From an uncultured Sinobacteraceae bacterium (GTDB lineage Bacteria; Pseudomonadota; Gammaproteobacteria; Nevskiales; Nevskiaceae), in the NCBI GenBank assembly GCA_903822975.1, contig CAIJRD010000013.1:1-64000 (forward strand): a stretch of DNA of 64,000 nucleotides, given 5' to 3'. The notes beneath the pieces were generated by a model. It had not been told where the DNA came from. It saw only the letters and a list, made by a program, of their open reading frames with translations, and ran no database searches. How positions within the stretch are numbered: position 1 is the stretch's first letter; every line of letters begins with the position of its first letter. The translations under genes were made by a program, and so were the position numbers. Shown one piece after another: positions 35,535 through 44,268 of this stretch.

Positions 35535-37007
35535 ATGAAGCAGTTGAGCGGTCTGGATTCGGCCTTTTTGAATCTGGAAACCCCCGATGCGCCGATGCAT
35601 GTCGGTTGCGTCAGTATTCTTGACCTGAAACGCGCACCGACCCATTTCGGCTTCGCATCCGTCAGGGCACGTCTGGCAGAGCGCTTGTATCTGTTGCCGA
35701 TGCTGCGCAAGCGCGTCGTCACCATGCCGCTGAACCTGATTCCGGCCTTCTGGATCGACGACCCGGAATTCCAGCTTTCGAACCACGTCCAGCGACTCAA
35801 GTTGAAGTCGCCGGGCCGCGATCGCCAGCTCGCCGAACTGGTCGCCGATTTGATCTCCAAGCCGCTCGATCGAAATCGGCCGCTGTGGGCGTTCTATTAC
35901 GTCGAGGGGCTTTCGCGTAAGCGAGTCGCCTGCATCTCGTTGATTCATCATGCCTGTAGCGACGGCATCTCCAGCGCCCAGTTGCTCGCCAAGCTGCTCG
36001 ATCTGACGCCCGATGCGCAAACGCCGGCAGATCCGGCGCTGCCGCACGACGACGACGAGCTGCCGCATACGATCGACCGGCTGTTGTTCACCGCGCGCGA
36101 AGTCTGGCGACGGCAGCGCGCCTTCGTGCAAGTCGTACGCGACAATGCCGGCATTGCCTGGCAGCTCACGCGGCCATTTCTAGGGGCACTGGCGAACCCT
36201 CCGCCAGCAGACGGCACCGATGCGGTCGAGGCGCCGGGTCGGCTGCGACCGGCGCCGCGCACGCGGTTCAACGCGCGCATCGATGCGCGGCGCGCGTATG
36301 CCTGCCGCTCGCTCTCGCTGCTGAAGATGCGCGCGATCAAAAAGGCGCTTCACATCACGGTCAACGACGTGCTGTTGGCGATTTGCGCCGGCGCGCTGCG
36401 CGCCTATCTGCTGGAAAAAGGTGAGCTGCCGGAACGGCCATTGACCGCCGCGGTGCCGGTTTCCGTGCGCGCGCGCGTCGAACGCGGCGCAGGTGGCAAT
36501 CGGCTGACCATGCTCAGCGCCGATCTGCCGACCCACCTGTCCGATCCGCTGGCGCGTGCGGCGGCAGTGGCGCGGGGCACTGCGCATCTCAAAACCTCAC
36601 ACCGCGCAGTCCCCGCGAGGGTGTTGATGGACTGGATGGAATTGCCGGCGCCAGCACTGCTCGGCAGTGCTGCGCGCCTGTACGAAAGCTTCGTCAATCG
36701 CGACCTGCTGCATCCGCCGTTCAATCTGGTGATTTCCAACGTGCCCGGTCCGCCGGTGCCCTTGTACCTGGCGGGTGCCCCGCTGCTGGCGAATTATCCG
36801 ATCAGCATTCCGTACCACGGCTTGGCGTTCAATCTGACCGTGCTCAGCTATTGCAAGCAGCTCGACGTTGGGCTCACGGCGCACTTTGGGACAGTGCCGG
36901 ATATCGAGCATCTGATGGATCTGCTGGAAGCGGCCCTGGACGAATTGGCGGTTGCAGCCAATGTGAACGGCGTCACAGAAAATCCGAAGGTGCAAGCGTC
37001 TTTATGA
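35535..37007 (+). CDS. Wax ester synthase/diacylglycerol acyltransferase
   Basis: 490 residues. The catalytic HHxxxDG is present as HHACSDG (His138, His139, Asp143). The N-terminus MKQLSGLDSAFLNLET and the NDVLLAICAGALRAYL and PLNLVISNVPGPPVPLY segments match the family, including the DUF1298 C-terminal half. The enzyme joins fatty alcohols or diacylglycerol to acyl-CoA and makes storage lipids on the inner membrane. A GAGGCGAG ribosome-binding site precedes ATG 35535. Confidence 0.93.
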   Translation: MKQLSGLDSAFLNLETPDAPMHVGCVSILDLKRAPTHFGFASVRARLAERLYLLPMLRKRVVTMPLNLIPAFWIDDPEFQLSNHVQRLKLKSPGRDRQLAELVADLISKPLDRNRPLWAFYYVEGLSRKRVACISLIHHACSDGISSAQLLAKLLDLTPDAQTPADPALPHDDDELPHTIDRLLFTAREVWRRQRAFVQVVRDNAGIAWQLTRPFLGALANPPPADGTDAVEAPGRLRPAPRTRFNARIDARRAYACRSLSLLKMRAIKKALHITVNDVLLAICAGALRAYLLEKGELPERPLTAAVPVSVRARVERGAGGNRLTMLSADLPTHLSDPLARAAAVARGTAHLKTSHRAVPARVLMDWMELPAPALLGSAARLYESFVNRDLLHPPFNLVISNVPGPPVPLYLAGAPLLANYPISIPYHGLAFNLTVLSYCKQLDVGLTAHFGTVPDIEHLMDLLEAALDELAVAANVNGVTENPKVQASL

Positions 37008-37045
37008 GGTTAAGGCACCTTGTTTGGCGTCATAGGTACATATTT

Positions 37046-37065
37046 ACTAAGTAGGATCTACTAGT
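37046..37065 (+). promoter_or_regulatory. Dyad upstream of the luxR-type gene
   Basis: ACTAAGTAGGATCTACTAGT: ACTA-GTAG on the left and CTAC-TAGT on the right pair with one bulged A. Copies of GGTACATA flank it at about 37036 and 37079. This could be an operator for the LuxR-type protein starting at 37152, but no direct evidence exists. Confidence 0.4.
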
Positions 37066-37151
37066 CTCGCCGATATTGGTACATACGCGAGCATGTTCTG
37101 CTCGAAAACGCACTTAAAACTAACTACAACGCCGCCGATATCGAGAACAGT

Positions 37152-38051
37152 ATGGATGCTACCGAGCGCTTAATCAGCGGTATGTACCACGCATCCGCCA
37201 AAATGGAATGGCGCGAACTTCGCGCCTGGGGCCTGGCCGAGCTGTGCCGGCATTTCGGTGCAACGGCAGGCGTCTGGTGGATGCGCGGTGCCGACGCGCC
37301 TAGCGGCGAGTTGACCCAGTATCCGCAGCCTTTTCTTGATCCCGCCGCGCTGATGGCGGTGAGTTCGCCCGTCGCCGATAGCCCGACCGTGCAGATTCTC
37401 GAAGCGGCTCCTGGCCCGGGTATGCTGCTGGTTAAGCGCACCGGCAGCAGTGGACCGATCAACACCCTGTTCCTCAAGTTCGCCGGCCAGGCCGCGCTAC
37501 CGACCAGCGACGCATTCGGCCGGGTTGGCAGCCATTTGCTCGAGGCGGGTGCGCTGGCCTTGGCCTTGTTCATCAATCGGGATGACTGGTTGTTCTCGAT
37601 GGGGCGCTCCAATCGCGGTTCCGCAGCGCTGATCGATGCTGCCGGAACGGTGTATTCGAGCAGCCTTCGATTCTCCGCGCTGTTCGACGAAAGCGGACTG
37701 TCACTGAGCAGCGGTCGACTCTCGTTCGAATTGCCGGAAGAGAAACTCGGCAGCGACGGCGGCGAGTTCATGCACGGTCAGATCCACTTCCGCTTGGCGC
37801 GACACGGCATGCTTTACCTGCTGCATGCGCGCCGGCCGCTGCCGCTGGATTCGCTGTCGCCGCGCGAGCAGGAAATCGCGCGCGCGCTGAGTGATGGCAA
37901 GACCTTGAAATCGATCGCGCGCCAGTACGGAATCGCGGTTTCGACCGTCGCCAACCATACGACCCGAATCTACCGCAAGCTGTCGATCTATCGGCGCGAA
38001 GAACTGGTCGAGCTGATCCGCGCACGGCCGCAGCCGGCCATCAAGCCCTGA
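37152..38051 (+). CDS. LuxR-family transcriptional regulator
   Basis: 299 residues. The C-terminal helix-turn-helix is clear: LSPREQEIARALSDGKTLKS, then IARQYGIAVSTVANHTTRIYRKL. The N-terminal 230 residues have no recognisable autoinducer-binding signature; they look like a PAS- or GAF-like sensor fold, which is inference. The gene stands alone between the wax ester synthase gene and a hydrolase gene. Target genes are unknown. Confidence 0.85.
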   Translation: MDATERLISGMYHASAKMEWRELRAWGLAELCRHFGATAGVWWMRGADAPSGELTQYPQPFLDPAALMAVSSPVADSPTVQILEAAPGPGMLLVKRTGSSGPINTLFLKFAGQAALPTSDAFGRVGSHLLEAGALALALFINRDDWLFSMGRSNRGSAALIDAAGTVYSSSLRFSALFDESGLSLSSGRLSFELPEEKLGSDGGEFMHGQIHFRLARHGMLYLLHARRPLPLDSLSPREQEIARALSDGKTLKSIARQYGIAVSTVANHTTRIYRKLSIYRREELVELIRARPQPAIKP

Positions 38052-38058
38052 GCTGCAC

Positions 38059-38103
38059 GCGGGCCGCAAGGCCCGCACGCGCCCGCTGCCGATCGCAGCG
38101 GGC
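38059..38103 (+). terminator. Twin GC-rich hairpins after the luxR-type gene
   Basis: GCGGGCC (38059-38065) pairs with GGCCCGC (38070-38076). Then GCCCGCTGC (38081-38089) pairs with GCAGCGGGC (38095-38103). Only AAATT follows, so either factor-dependent stopping or mRNA protection is possible. Confidence 0.4.
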
Positions 38104-38190
38104 AAATTGGAAGCTCGCCGCAATCGAACCGAAAGCGGCAACCTAAGTCGGCGCTGCCAAAATCGCCCGCTTACCGGCGATAATAGGCCC

Positions 38191-39132
38191 ATGCTTCCGA
38201 ATACGATCGATTACGAATTCGACGTCACCTGCGTCGATACCGAGCAGCAACGGCGCGGGATGGCCTGTTGCTATCTTCTGCGTAGCGGCGACGCCTACGC
38301 GTTTGTCGAATGCGGAACCTCCTTGTCGGTGCCGGGCCTGCTGGCCGTGCTGGATGCGCGCGGCATCGCACGCGAGCAGGTGGCCTATGTGATGCCCACG
38401 CACGTGCATCTGGATCATGCCGGCGGTGTCGGAAAACTGCTGGGCGAGCTGCCCGCGGCGAAGTTGGTGGTGCACCCGCGCGGCGCGCGCCACATGATCG
38501 ATCCGTCCAAGCTGATCGAGGGCGCGACAGCGGTCTATGGCGCTGAGCGAATGGCCGCGATGTATGGCGAAATCCTGCCGGTGGCCGAATCGCGTGTGAT
38601 TCTTGCAACCGACAATTTGCGCCTCGATTTCAGTGGCCGCGAGCTGTTGTTTATCGACGCGCCCGGACACGCCAAGCATCACTACGCGATCTGGGATGCG
38701 CGCAGTCGCGGCTGGTTTACCGGTGATGTATTCGGGCTGTCGTATCGCGAATTCGATGGTCCTCAGGGGCCTTTCCTGTTCCCGACGACAACTCCTGTGC
38801 AGTTCGATCCCGAAGCCTGGACCCAGACGCTTGAGCGCCTGCTGGCGCCGAAGCCCGACTGGATCTATCTGACACATTACGGTCGTCTCGGCAATGTCGA
38901 GGTGCTCGCCGCCACGCTGCGTCGCGGGCTAGGCGAATACCAGAACATCGCCTTGGCGCTTGCGCAGGCGCCGACACGCCACGCAGCGCTGCAGCAGGCG
39001 CTGACCGAGTTGTCACTCAGCGAAGTCGCGGAACTGCAAGCGCCGATCACGCCGGCGTACGCGCGCGAGTTGCTGGCACTCGACATGAATCTGAATGCGC
39101 AGGGTCTCGAAGTCTGGCTCGATCGCGACTAG
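38191..39132 (+). CDS. Metallo-beta-lactamase-fold hydrolase
   Basis: 313 residues from ATG 38191, a likely leaderless or near-leaderless start with GATAAT just upstream. The metal motif THVHLDHAGG (HxHxDH) and the later IDAPGHAKHH and FTGDVFG give the standard two-metal site. The family includes glyoxalase II, lactonases and arylsulfatases, and sequence alone does not choose. It lies in line with lepB but separated by 54 bp. Confidence 0.85.
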   Translation: MLPNTIDYEFDVTCVDTEQQRRGMACCYLLRSGDAYAFVECGTSLSVPGLLAVLDARGIAREQVAYVMPTHVHLDHAGGVGKLLGELPAAKLVVHPRGARHMIDPSKLIEGATAVYGAERMAAMYGEILPVAESRVILATDNLRLDFSGRELLFIDAPGHAKHHYAIWDARSRGWFTGDVFGLSYREFDGPQGPFLFPTTTPVQFDPEAWTQTLERLLAPKPDWIYLTHYGRLGNVEVLAATLRRGLGEYQNIALALAQAPTRHAALQQALTELSLSEVAELQAPITPAYARELLALDMNLNAQGLEVWLDRD

Positions 39133-39186
39133 TCATCCTGAGCTTGCATCGCTGCGGCGCACGACCGGAGACCACGGAGAACGAAA

Positions 39187-39882
39187 ATGGGCAAGACACG
39201 ATCGCTGATCAAAAGCTTCTGGCGCGCCAATCGCGCACTTCTGATCTTCATTGCACTGATGTTCGGTTTTCGCTCCGCGATCGCCGACTGGATGGTGGTC
39301 CCCAGCGGCTCGATGAATCCAACGCTGATGGAAGGCGATCGCATCTGGGTTCACAAGATGGACTATGGCTTGCGTGTGCCCTTCACGCTGATTCGCCTCA
39401 CCGACGGGTCCGCACCGAAGCGCGGCGACATCGTCGTGTTCGAATCGCCGGCCAATGGCAAGACGCTGGTCAAGCGTCTGATCGGCCTGCCCGGCGATCG
39501 CGTTTCGATGCGCGACGAACAACTCGTCATCAACGGTGAGGCCGCGCGCTACGCGCCGATCGGCGACGACACCGCGCCCGGCATGCTGACTGAGTTCACC
39601 GATGTGCCACACCGGCTCGAACGTGAGCAACTCGGCGCACTCGATCATCCGCTGATGTGGCTGCCAACGCGCGGTGCGCTGCGCTCGTTCGCAACCGTCG
39701 AGGTTCCAGCGGGCGAGTACTTGATGCTCGGCGACAACCGCGACGACTCCGCCGACTCGCGTGTGATCGGCTTCGTGCCGCGCCGCCTGTTGCTGGGTCG
39801 CGCGACGCGCGTCGTCGTCTCGCTGAATCCGGAGCGTCATCATCTGCCGCGCAGCGAACGCACGTTGGCGCCGCTGAGCTGA
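39187..39882 (+). CDS. lepB: Signal peptidase I
   Basis: 231 residues, shorter than the 324 of E. coli LepB. One hydrophobic segment near residues 15-30, catalytic Ser42 in PSGSMNPTL and general-base Lys96 in KRLIGLPGD. GDNRDDSADSR is the third conserved box. It removes signal peptides on the outer face of the inner membrane. GGAGA precedes the ATG. A second lepB elsewhere, in the usual lepA-lepB site, would be expected. Confidence 0.93.
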   Translation: MGKTRSLIKSFWRANRALLIFIALMFGFRSAIADWMVVPSGSMNPTLMEGDRIWVHKMDYGLRVPFTLIRLTDGSAPKRGDIVVFESPANGKTLVKRLIGLPGDRVSMRDEQLVINGEAARYAPIGDDTAPGMLTEFTDVPHRLEREQLGALDHPLMWLPTRGALRSFATVEVPAGEYLMLGDNRDDSADSRVIGFVPRRLLLGRATRVVVSLNPERHHLPRSERTLAPLS

Positions 39883-39940
39883 AGCCGGTCGCTGCATTCC
39901 ACCCGGGTTGCGCTACAGTGAGCCCGAGAGGAGATATTCA

Positions 39941-42091
39941 ATGAATCAGTCACAGACCGAAGACGGCGTCCGCACGCATTACCGTGCCTGCAATCTTTGC
40001 GAAGCGATTTGCGGACTCGAAATCCGCGTGCGCGGCCGCGAAATTTTGTCGATCCGTGGCGACGAGGCCGACCCGCTTTCGCGCGGGCACATCTGTCCGA
40101 AGGCCATCGCGCTAAAGGACATCCAGGAAGACCCCAATCGGCTGCGCAAGCCGATCAAGCGAACCGCCGACGGCTGGCAGGAAATCGGCTGGGACGAAGC
40201 GCTCGACTATGCCGCGGAACGTCTGGTCGAGATCCAGCGCACGCACGGCGGCGATGCGATCGCCAGTTATCTCGGCAACCCGACGGTGCACAACTACGGC
40301 TCGATGACGCATGCGCCCCGCCTGCTGCAGACGCTGAAATCGCGCACGCGTTTTTCGGCAACCTCGGTCGATCAACTGCCGCATCAGCTGCTGGCCTTCT
40401 GGATGTACGGCCATCAGTTGTTGGTACCGATCGCCGATATCGATCGCTGCGATTACTTCCTGGTGCTCGGTGCGAATCCGATGGCGTCCAACGGCAGCCT
40501 GATGACCGTGCCGGACTTCCGCAACCGCCTGAAGGCGCTGCAGGCGCGCGGCGGCAAAATGGTGGTGCTCGACCCGCGGCGCAGCGAAACCGCCGAGGTC
40601 GCCGACGAACATCACTTCGTGCATCCGGGTACCGACGCCGCCTTCATGCTCGGTTTGTTGCACGTCATTTTCGACGAACAACTCACGCGGCTCGATCGTC
40701 TTGGCGAATTCGCCGACGGCATCGAAGCCGCGCGCGAGGCGATTGCAGCACTGGATCTCGATCTGCTCGCCGCGCACTGCGGTGTGCTTGCGCCGGTGAT
40801 CCGCCGTATCGCGCGTGAATTCGCTGCCGCCGACAGTGCTGCGGCCTATGGCCGCATGGGTGTCTCGACGCAGCAGTTCGGCACGCTGACGCAGTGGTGC
40901 ATCCAACTGCTCAATATCGTCACCGGCAATCTCGATCGCGCCGGCGGTGCCATGTTCACGCGCGCGGCAGTCGACATGGTCGACTCGCCGGTGTCGCGAC
41001 CGGGGCACTTCGGCAAATGGAACAGCCGAGTGCGCGGACTGCCGGAGTTCGCCGGCGAATTGCCAGTCGCCGCGCTCGCCGAAGAAATCCTCACGCCATC
41101 GACCGATCCGCAGCGTCCGGCGATCCGTGCGCTGATCACCAGCGCCGGCAATCCGGTGCTGTCAACGCCCAACGGGGCACAACTGGATCGCGCACTGGCG
41201 AGCCTGGATTTCATGCTGTCGGTCGACCTGTACCTGAACGAGACGACGCGCCACGCGCACCTGATTCTGCCGCCGACGCCGACCCTCGAGCACGATCATT
41301 ACGATCTGATCTTCCACGTCTTCGCAGTACGTAATACGGCGCGCTACAGCGAGCCGCTGTTCGACAAGCCGGAAGGCGCGCTGCACGACTGGGAAATCTT
41401 CGAAGGCCTCGGCACACGTCTCGCCGCCAGGCTCGGCGCAAAGCGCGATCCTTTCCCAACGCCGGCGCAGATCATCGACATGGGTTTGCGCAGCGGACCG
41501 TACGGTGCCATGCGTAAGCACCCGACCGGGCTCAGTCTGAAGATGCTGCAGCAGCAGCCGCATGGCGTGGACCTCGGGGCGATGGAGGCCTGCCTGCCGC
41601 AGCGGCTGTTCCACAAGGACAAGCGCATTCAGTGCGCACCGCCCGAGCTGTTGTTCGAATTGCAGCGCTTCGTCGCCGAACTCGCCTCGCCGCGGGCGGA
41701 GACCTCGCTCAAGCTGATCGGTCGCCGCCATCTGCGCAGCAACAATTCCTGGATGCACAACTACACGCGGCTGGTGAAAGGTCCGGCGCGCACGCAGTTG
41801 TTAATGCACCCGGCCGATCTCGCGCTGCATGGTCTCAGTGACGGTTCCCGCGTCGCCGTGCGTTCACGCGTCGGCCGTGTTGAAGTCGAGGTCAGCGCGA
41901 GCGACGAAATGATGCGCGGCGTCGTCAGCCTGCCGCATGGCTGGGGACATGCGCGCAGCGGCACGCGCCTCGACGTGGCACGGGCGCATGCCGGCGTCAG
42001 CAACAACGATCTGACCGACGAGACCTTCCTCGACGCGGTTTGCGGCAACGCGGCTTTGAACGGCGTGCCGGTCACGGTCGAAGCGCTGTAA
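39941..42091 (+). CDS. Molybdopterin-dependent oxidoreductase
   Basis: 716 residues after a strong GAGAGGAGAT site. The N-terminus has a 4Fe-4S site: Cys17, Cys20, Cys24 and Cys52 (CNLCEAIC and GHICPKA). Molybdopterin-dinucleotide-binding segments follow (LGANPMASNG, DPRRSETAEVAD, HLILPPTPTLEHDHYD). No TGA-encoded selenocysteine is apparent. It belongs to the formate dehydrogenase/nitrate reductase/DMSO reductase superfamily; the substrate cannot be fixed. No partner subunit genes or Tat signal are seen, so it is probably cytoplasmic. Confidence 0.88.
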   Translation: MNQSQTEDGVRTHYRACNLCEAICGLEIRVRGREILSIRGDEADPLSRGHICPKAIALKDIQEDPNRLRKPIKRTADGWQEIGWDEALDYAAERLVEIQRTHGGDAIASYLGNPTVHNYGSMTHAPRLLQTLKSRTRFSATSVDQLPHQLLAFWMYGHQLLVPIADIDRCDYFLVLGANPMASNGSLMTVPDFRNRLKALQARGGKMVVLDPRRSETAEVADEHHFVHPGTDAAFMLGLLHVIFDEQLTRLDRLGEFADGIEAAREAIAALDLDLLAAHCGVLAPVIRRIAREFAAADSAAAYGRMGVSTQQFGTLTQWCIQLLNIVTGNLDRAGGAMFTRAAVDMVDSPVSRPGHFGKWNSRVRGLPEFAGELPVAALAEEILTPSTDPQRPAIRALITSAGNPVLSTPNGAQLDRALASLDFMLSVDLYLNETTRHAHLILPPTPTLEHDHYDLIFHVFAVRNTARYSEPLFDKPEGALHDWEIFEGLGTRLAARLGAKRDPFPTPAQIIDMGLRSGPYGAMRKHPTGLSLKMLQQQPHGVDLGAMEACLPQRLFHKDKRIQCAPPELLFELQRFVAELASPRAETSLKLIGRRHLRSNNSWMHNYTRLVKGPARTQLLMHPADLALHGLSDGSRVAVRSRVGRVEVEVSASDEMMRGVVSLPHGWGHARSGTRLDVARAHAGVSNNDLTDETFLDAVCGNAALNGVPVTVEAL

Positions 42092-42462
42092 GGCGCTTAC
42101 GCGCGAGGGCGCGCACGCAGCGACAGCGTGTCGCGCTCGATTCGTGTGGTGCCGTCTCTTGGCGCCGTGCCCAGGTCCTTGCGATCGCCGCTGGTAGAAA
42201 CTTGCCGGCGGACTCGCGGACTCGCGGACTCGTGGACGCCGCGGCGGCGACCTCGTGAGGCCGCTTGAACGGCAGGCGACACGATGCCCGTCGCCTGCTC
42301 AAGGCACACCTCAGGCTCGCAACCATATCGGCAAGCAAGGCTGCGAGTGACGGATCGACGGCATCGGCTCAGGCGCTGTCTCCAAGTTGCCGGCTTGCAC
42401 TGCCCAGTCGGACTGCCAGAGGGCGCTGCCGAGTTGCGTTGTCGCGGCGCTAAACTATCGGC
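42092..42462 (+). other. Intergenic region with a short octamer repeat
   Basis: 371 bp with no convincing gene. It holds a tandem repeat of GGACTCGC at 42210-42217, 42218-42225 and 42226-42233 (last copy GGACTCGT), then GGAC. The rest is GC-rich without clear promoter elements. Confidence 0.5.
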
Positions 42463-43536
42463 GTGACACGGTTCGACCTCCTCAAGAAAATCCTGCCATT
42501 CGGTGCGGCCGTGTTGCTCTGCGGCTGTTCGAGCCTGTCGTACTACAGCCAGCTGGCACGCGGCGAATACCAATTGCTCGATGCGCGCCGACCGATCGCC
42601 GACGTGCTGGCCGATCCGGCTGTCGATCCGCATCTGAAGCAGCGCCTGCAGCTCGCTCAAAGCGCACGCGCGTTCGCATCCGAGCACTTGAAGCTGCCCA
42701 GCAACGGCAGCTACACCCTGTACGCGGACCTCGGCCGCGACAGTGCGCTGTGGAATGTGTTCGCGACAACCGAGTTGTCGTTGGCGCCCTTGACCCATTG
42801 CTTCCCGATCGCGGGCTGTGTCGCTTATCGCGGCTACTACTCGCAGGCCGCGGCGCAGGCCGAAGCCGCTCGGTTGCAGGTGGCCGGTTACGACGTCTAT
42901 GTCGGCAGCGTGCCGGCGTACTCAACTCTCGGCTGGTTTGACGATCCGATCCTCAACACCATGCTCGGCTGGAACGACGACCGGCTCGACAGCGGCATCT
43001 TTCACGAACTCGCGCATCAGCAGCTGTATCTGAAAGGCGATACCGCGTTCAACGAATCCTTTGCGACCTTCGTCGAACAGGAAGGGCTGCGTCAGTGGCA
43101 CGCCGCGCGCAATCTGCCGACGCAGGACAACCTCGCCGAGCAGCGCGAGCAGCAGTTCACCGCGCTGGTGCTGGCGACGCGCGAGCGTCTGGCGAAGCTG
43201 TACGCGAGTGGGCAGCCGGCCGACGCGCTGCGTCGCGGCAAGCAGCTCGAATTTGCACAGCTGCGCAGCGACTACCGCGCGCTGCGCGATGGCCCTTGGG
43301 CGGGCTATGCCGGTTACGACGGCTGGTTCAACAGCGAAATCAACAACGCAAGGCTGCTGCCCTTCGGCCTGTATCACACCTGGGTGCCTGCATTTGCAGC
43401 GCTCTACGCAAAATCGAACGGCGACTGGCCGGCGTTCTATGCGGCAGCGAAATCGCTCGCCGCCGAGCCGCCGGCCGCGCGCCAGCTGGCGTTGGAAAGC
43501 TTGAGTCGGCAGGCCGATGCGGTGGCACAGCGATGA
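42463..43536 (+). CDS. Lipoprotein metallopeptidase, putative aminopeptidase
   Basis: 357 residues with a GTG start. The N-terminus is a lipoprotein signal (VLLCGC with Cys22 as the likely lipidated residue). The zinc-peptidase motif HELAHQ has His181, Glu182 and His185, and the NESFATFVEQE segment supplies a downstream Glu ligand (near 198-205). This matches the putative aminopeptidase family (PF10023). It is probably anchored in a membrane facing the periplasm. It overlaps rsmE by ATGA. Confidence 0.82.
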   Translation: MTRFDLLKKILPFGAAVLLCGCSSLSYYSQLARGEYQLLDARRPIADVLADPAVDPHLKQRLQLAQSARAFASEHLKLPSNGSYTLYADLGRDSALWNVFATTELSLAPLTHCFPIAGCVAYRGYYSQAAAQAEAARLQVAGYDVYVGSVPAYSTLGWFDDPILNTMLGWNDDRLDSGIFHELAHQQLYLKGDTAFNESFATFVEQEGLRQWHAARNLPTQDNLAEQREQQFTALVLATRERLAKLYASGQPADALRRGKQLEFAQLRSDYRALRDGPWAGYAGYDGWFNSEINNARLLPFGLYHTWVPAFAALYAKSNGDWPAFYAAAKSLAAEPPAARQLALESLSRQADAVAQR

Positions 43537-44258
43537 CCCGCATCTTCGTCGACGACGTGCTTGCGGCCGGCAGCGAACGCGATCTGCCGGACGATGCCGC
43601 GCATCACCTGGCGCAAGTGCTCCGTGCACGGGCGGGCGATGCACTGGTGTTGTTCGATGGCCGCGGTGGCGAATACGAGGCTGAAATTCTGCTTGCCGAG
43701 CGCCGCCGCGTGCGCGTCAGGATCACCGCACATCGGGCGGTGGATCGCGAGTCCAAACTTGAATTGCGCCTTGCGCAGTGCGTGTCCAAAGGCGAGCGCA
43801 TGGACTACACGTTGCAGAAGGCGGTGGAGCTGGGGGTTGCGCAGCTCGTGCCGCTGTTATCCGCGCGTAGCGTGGTCAAGCTCGATGCCGAGCGCTGGGA
43901 CAAGAAGCTTGAACATTGGCGCGGCGTCATCGTCTCGGCTTGCGAACAATCGGGCCGTACGCGGGTGCCGAGTCTTGCGCCCGTGCAGAAGCTCGAGCAC
44001 TGGCTGGCCGCCAGCGACGACGGCGATCTGCGCCTGATCCTCGCACCCGGCGCGGGCGCGACCCTGCGCACGCTGCCGGCGGCCTCGCGCATCAGCCTGC
44101 TGGTGGGCCCCGAAGGCGGGTTCAGCGACGACGAAATCGCGCTGGCGCAGCGCCACGGCTTCGTCGCGCTCGGGCTCGGACCCCGTGTGCTGCGTACCGA
44201 AACCGCCGGGGTAGCCGCGCTGGCGGCCCTGCAGGCATTGCACGGCGATCTCGGCTAA
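43533..44258 (+). CDS. rsmE: 16S rRNA m3U1498 methyltransferase
   Basis: 241 residues. It has a SPOUT fold: LLVGPEGGFSDDEIALAQRHGF and LGLGPRVLRTETAGVAALA form the S-adenosylmethionine knot. KGERMDYTLQKAVELGV is also typical. It methylates U1498 in the 30S decoding centre. ATG 43533 overlaps the stop of the preceding gene. pyrC follows 10 bp later. Confidence 0.94.
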   Translation: MTRIFVDDVLAAGSERDLPDDAAHHLAQVLRARAGDALVLFDGRGGEYEAEILLAERRRVRVRITAHRAVDRESKLELRLAQCVSKGERMDYTLQKAVELGVAQLVPLLSARSVVKLDAERWDKKLEHWRGVIVSACEQSGRTRVPSLAPVQKLEHWLAASDDGDLRLILAPGAGATLRTLPAASRISLLVGPEGGFSDDEIALAQRHGFVALGLGPRVLRTETAGVAALAALQALHGDLG

Positions 44259-44268
44259 GCTTTCGGAC

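Noticed and set aside
39941-42091. Selenocysteine-containing formate dehydrogenase
   Set aside because: The frame has no internal TGA, so it is not a selenoprotein.
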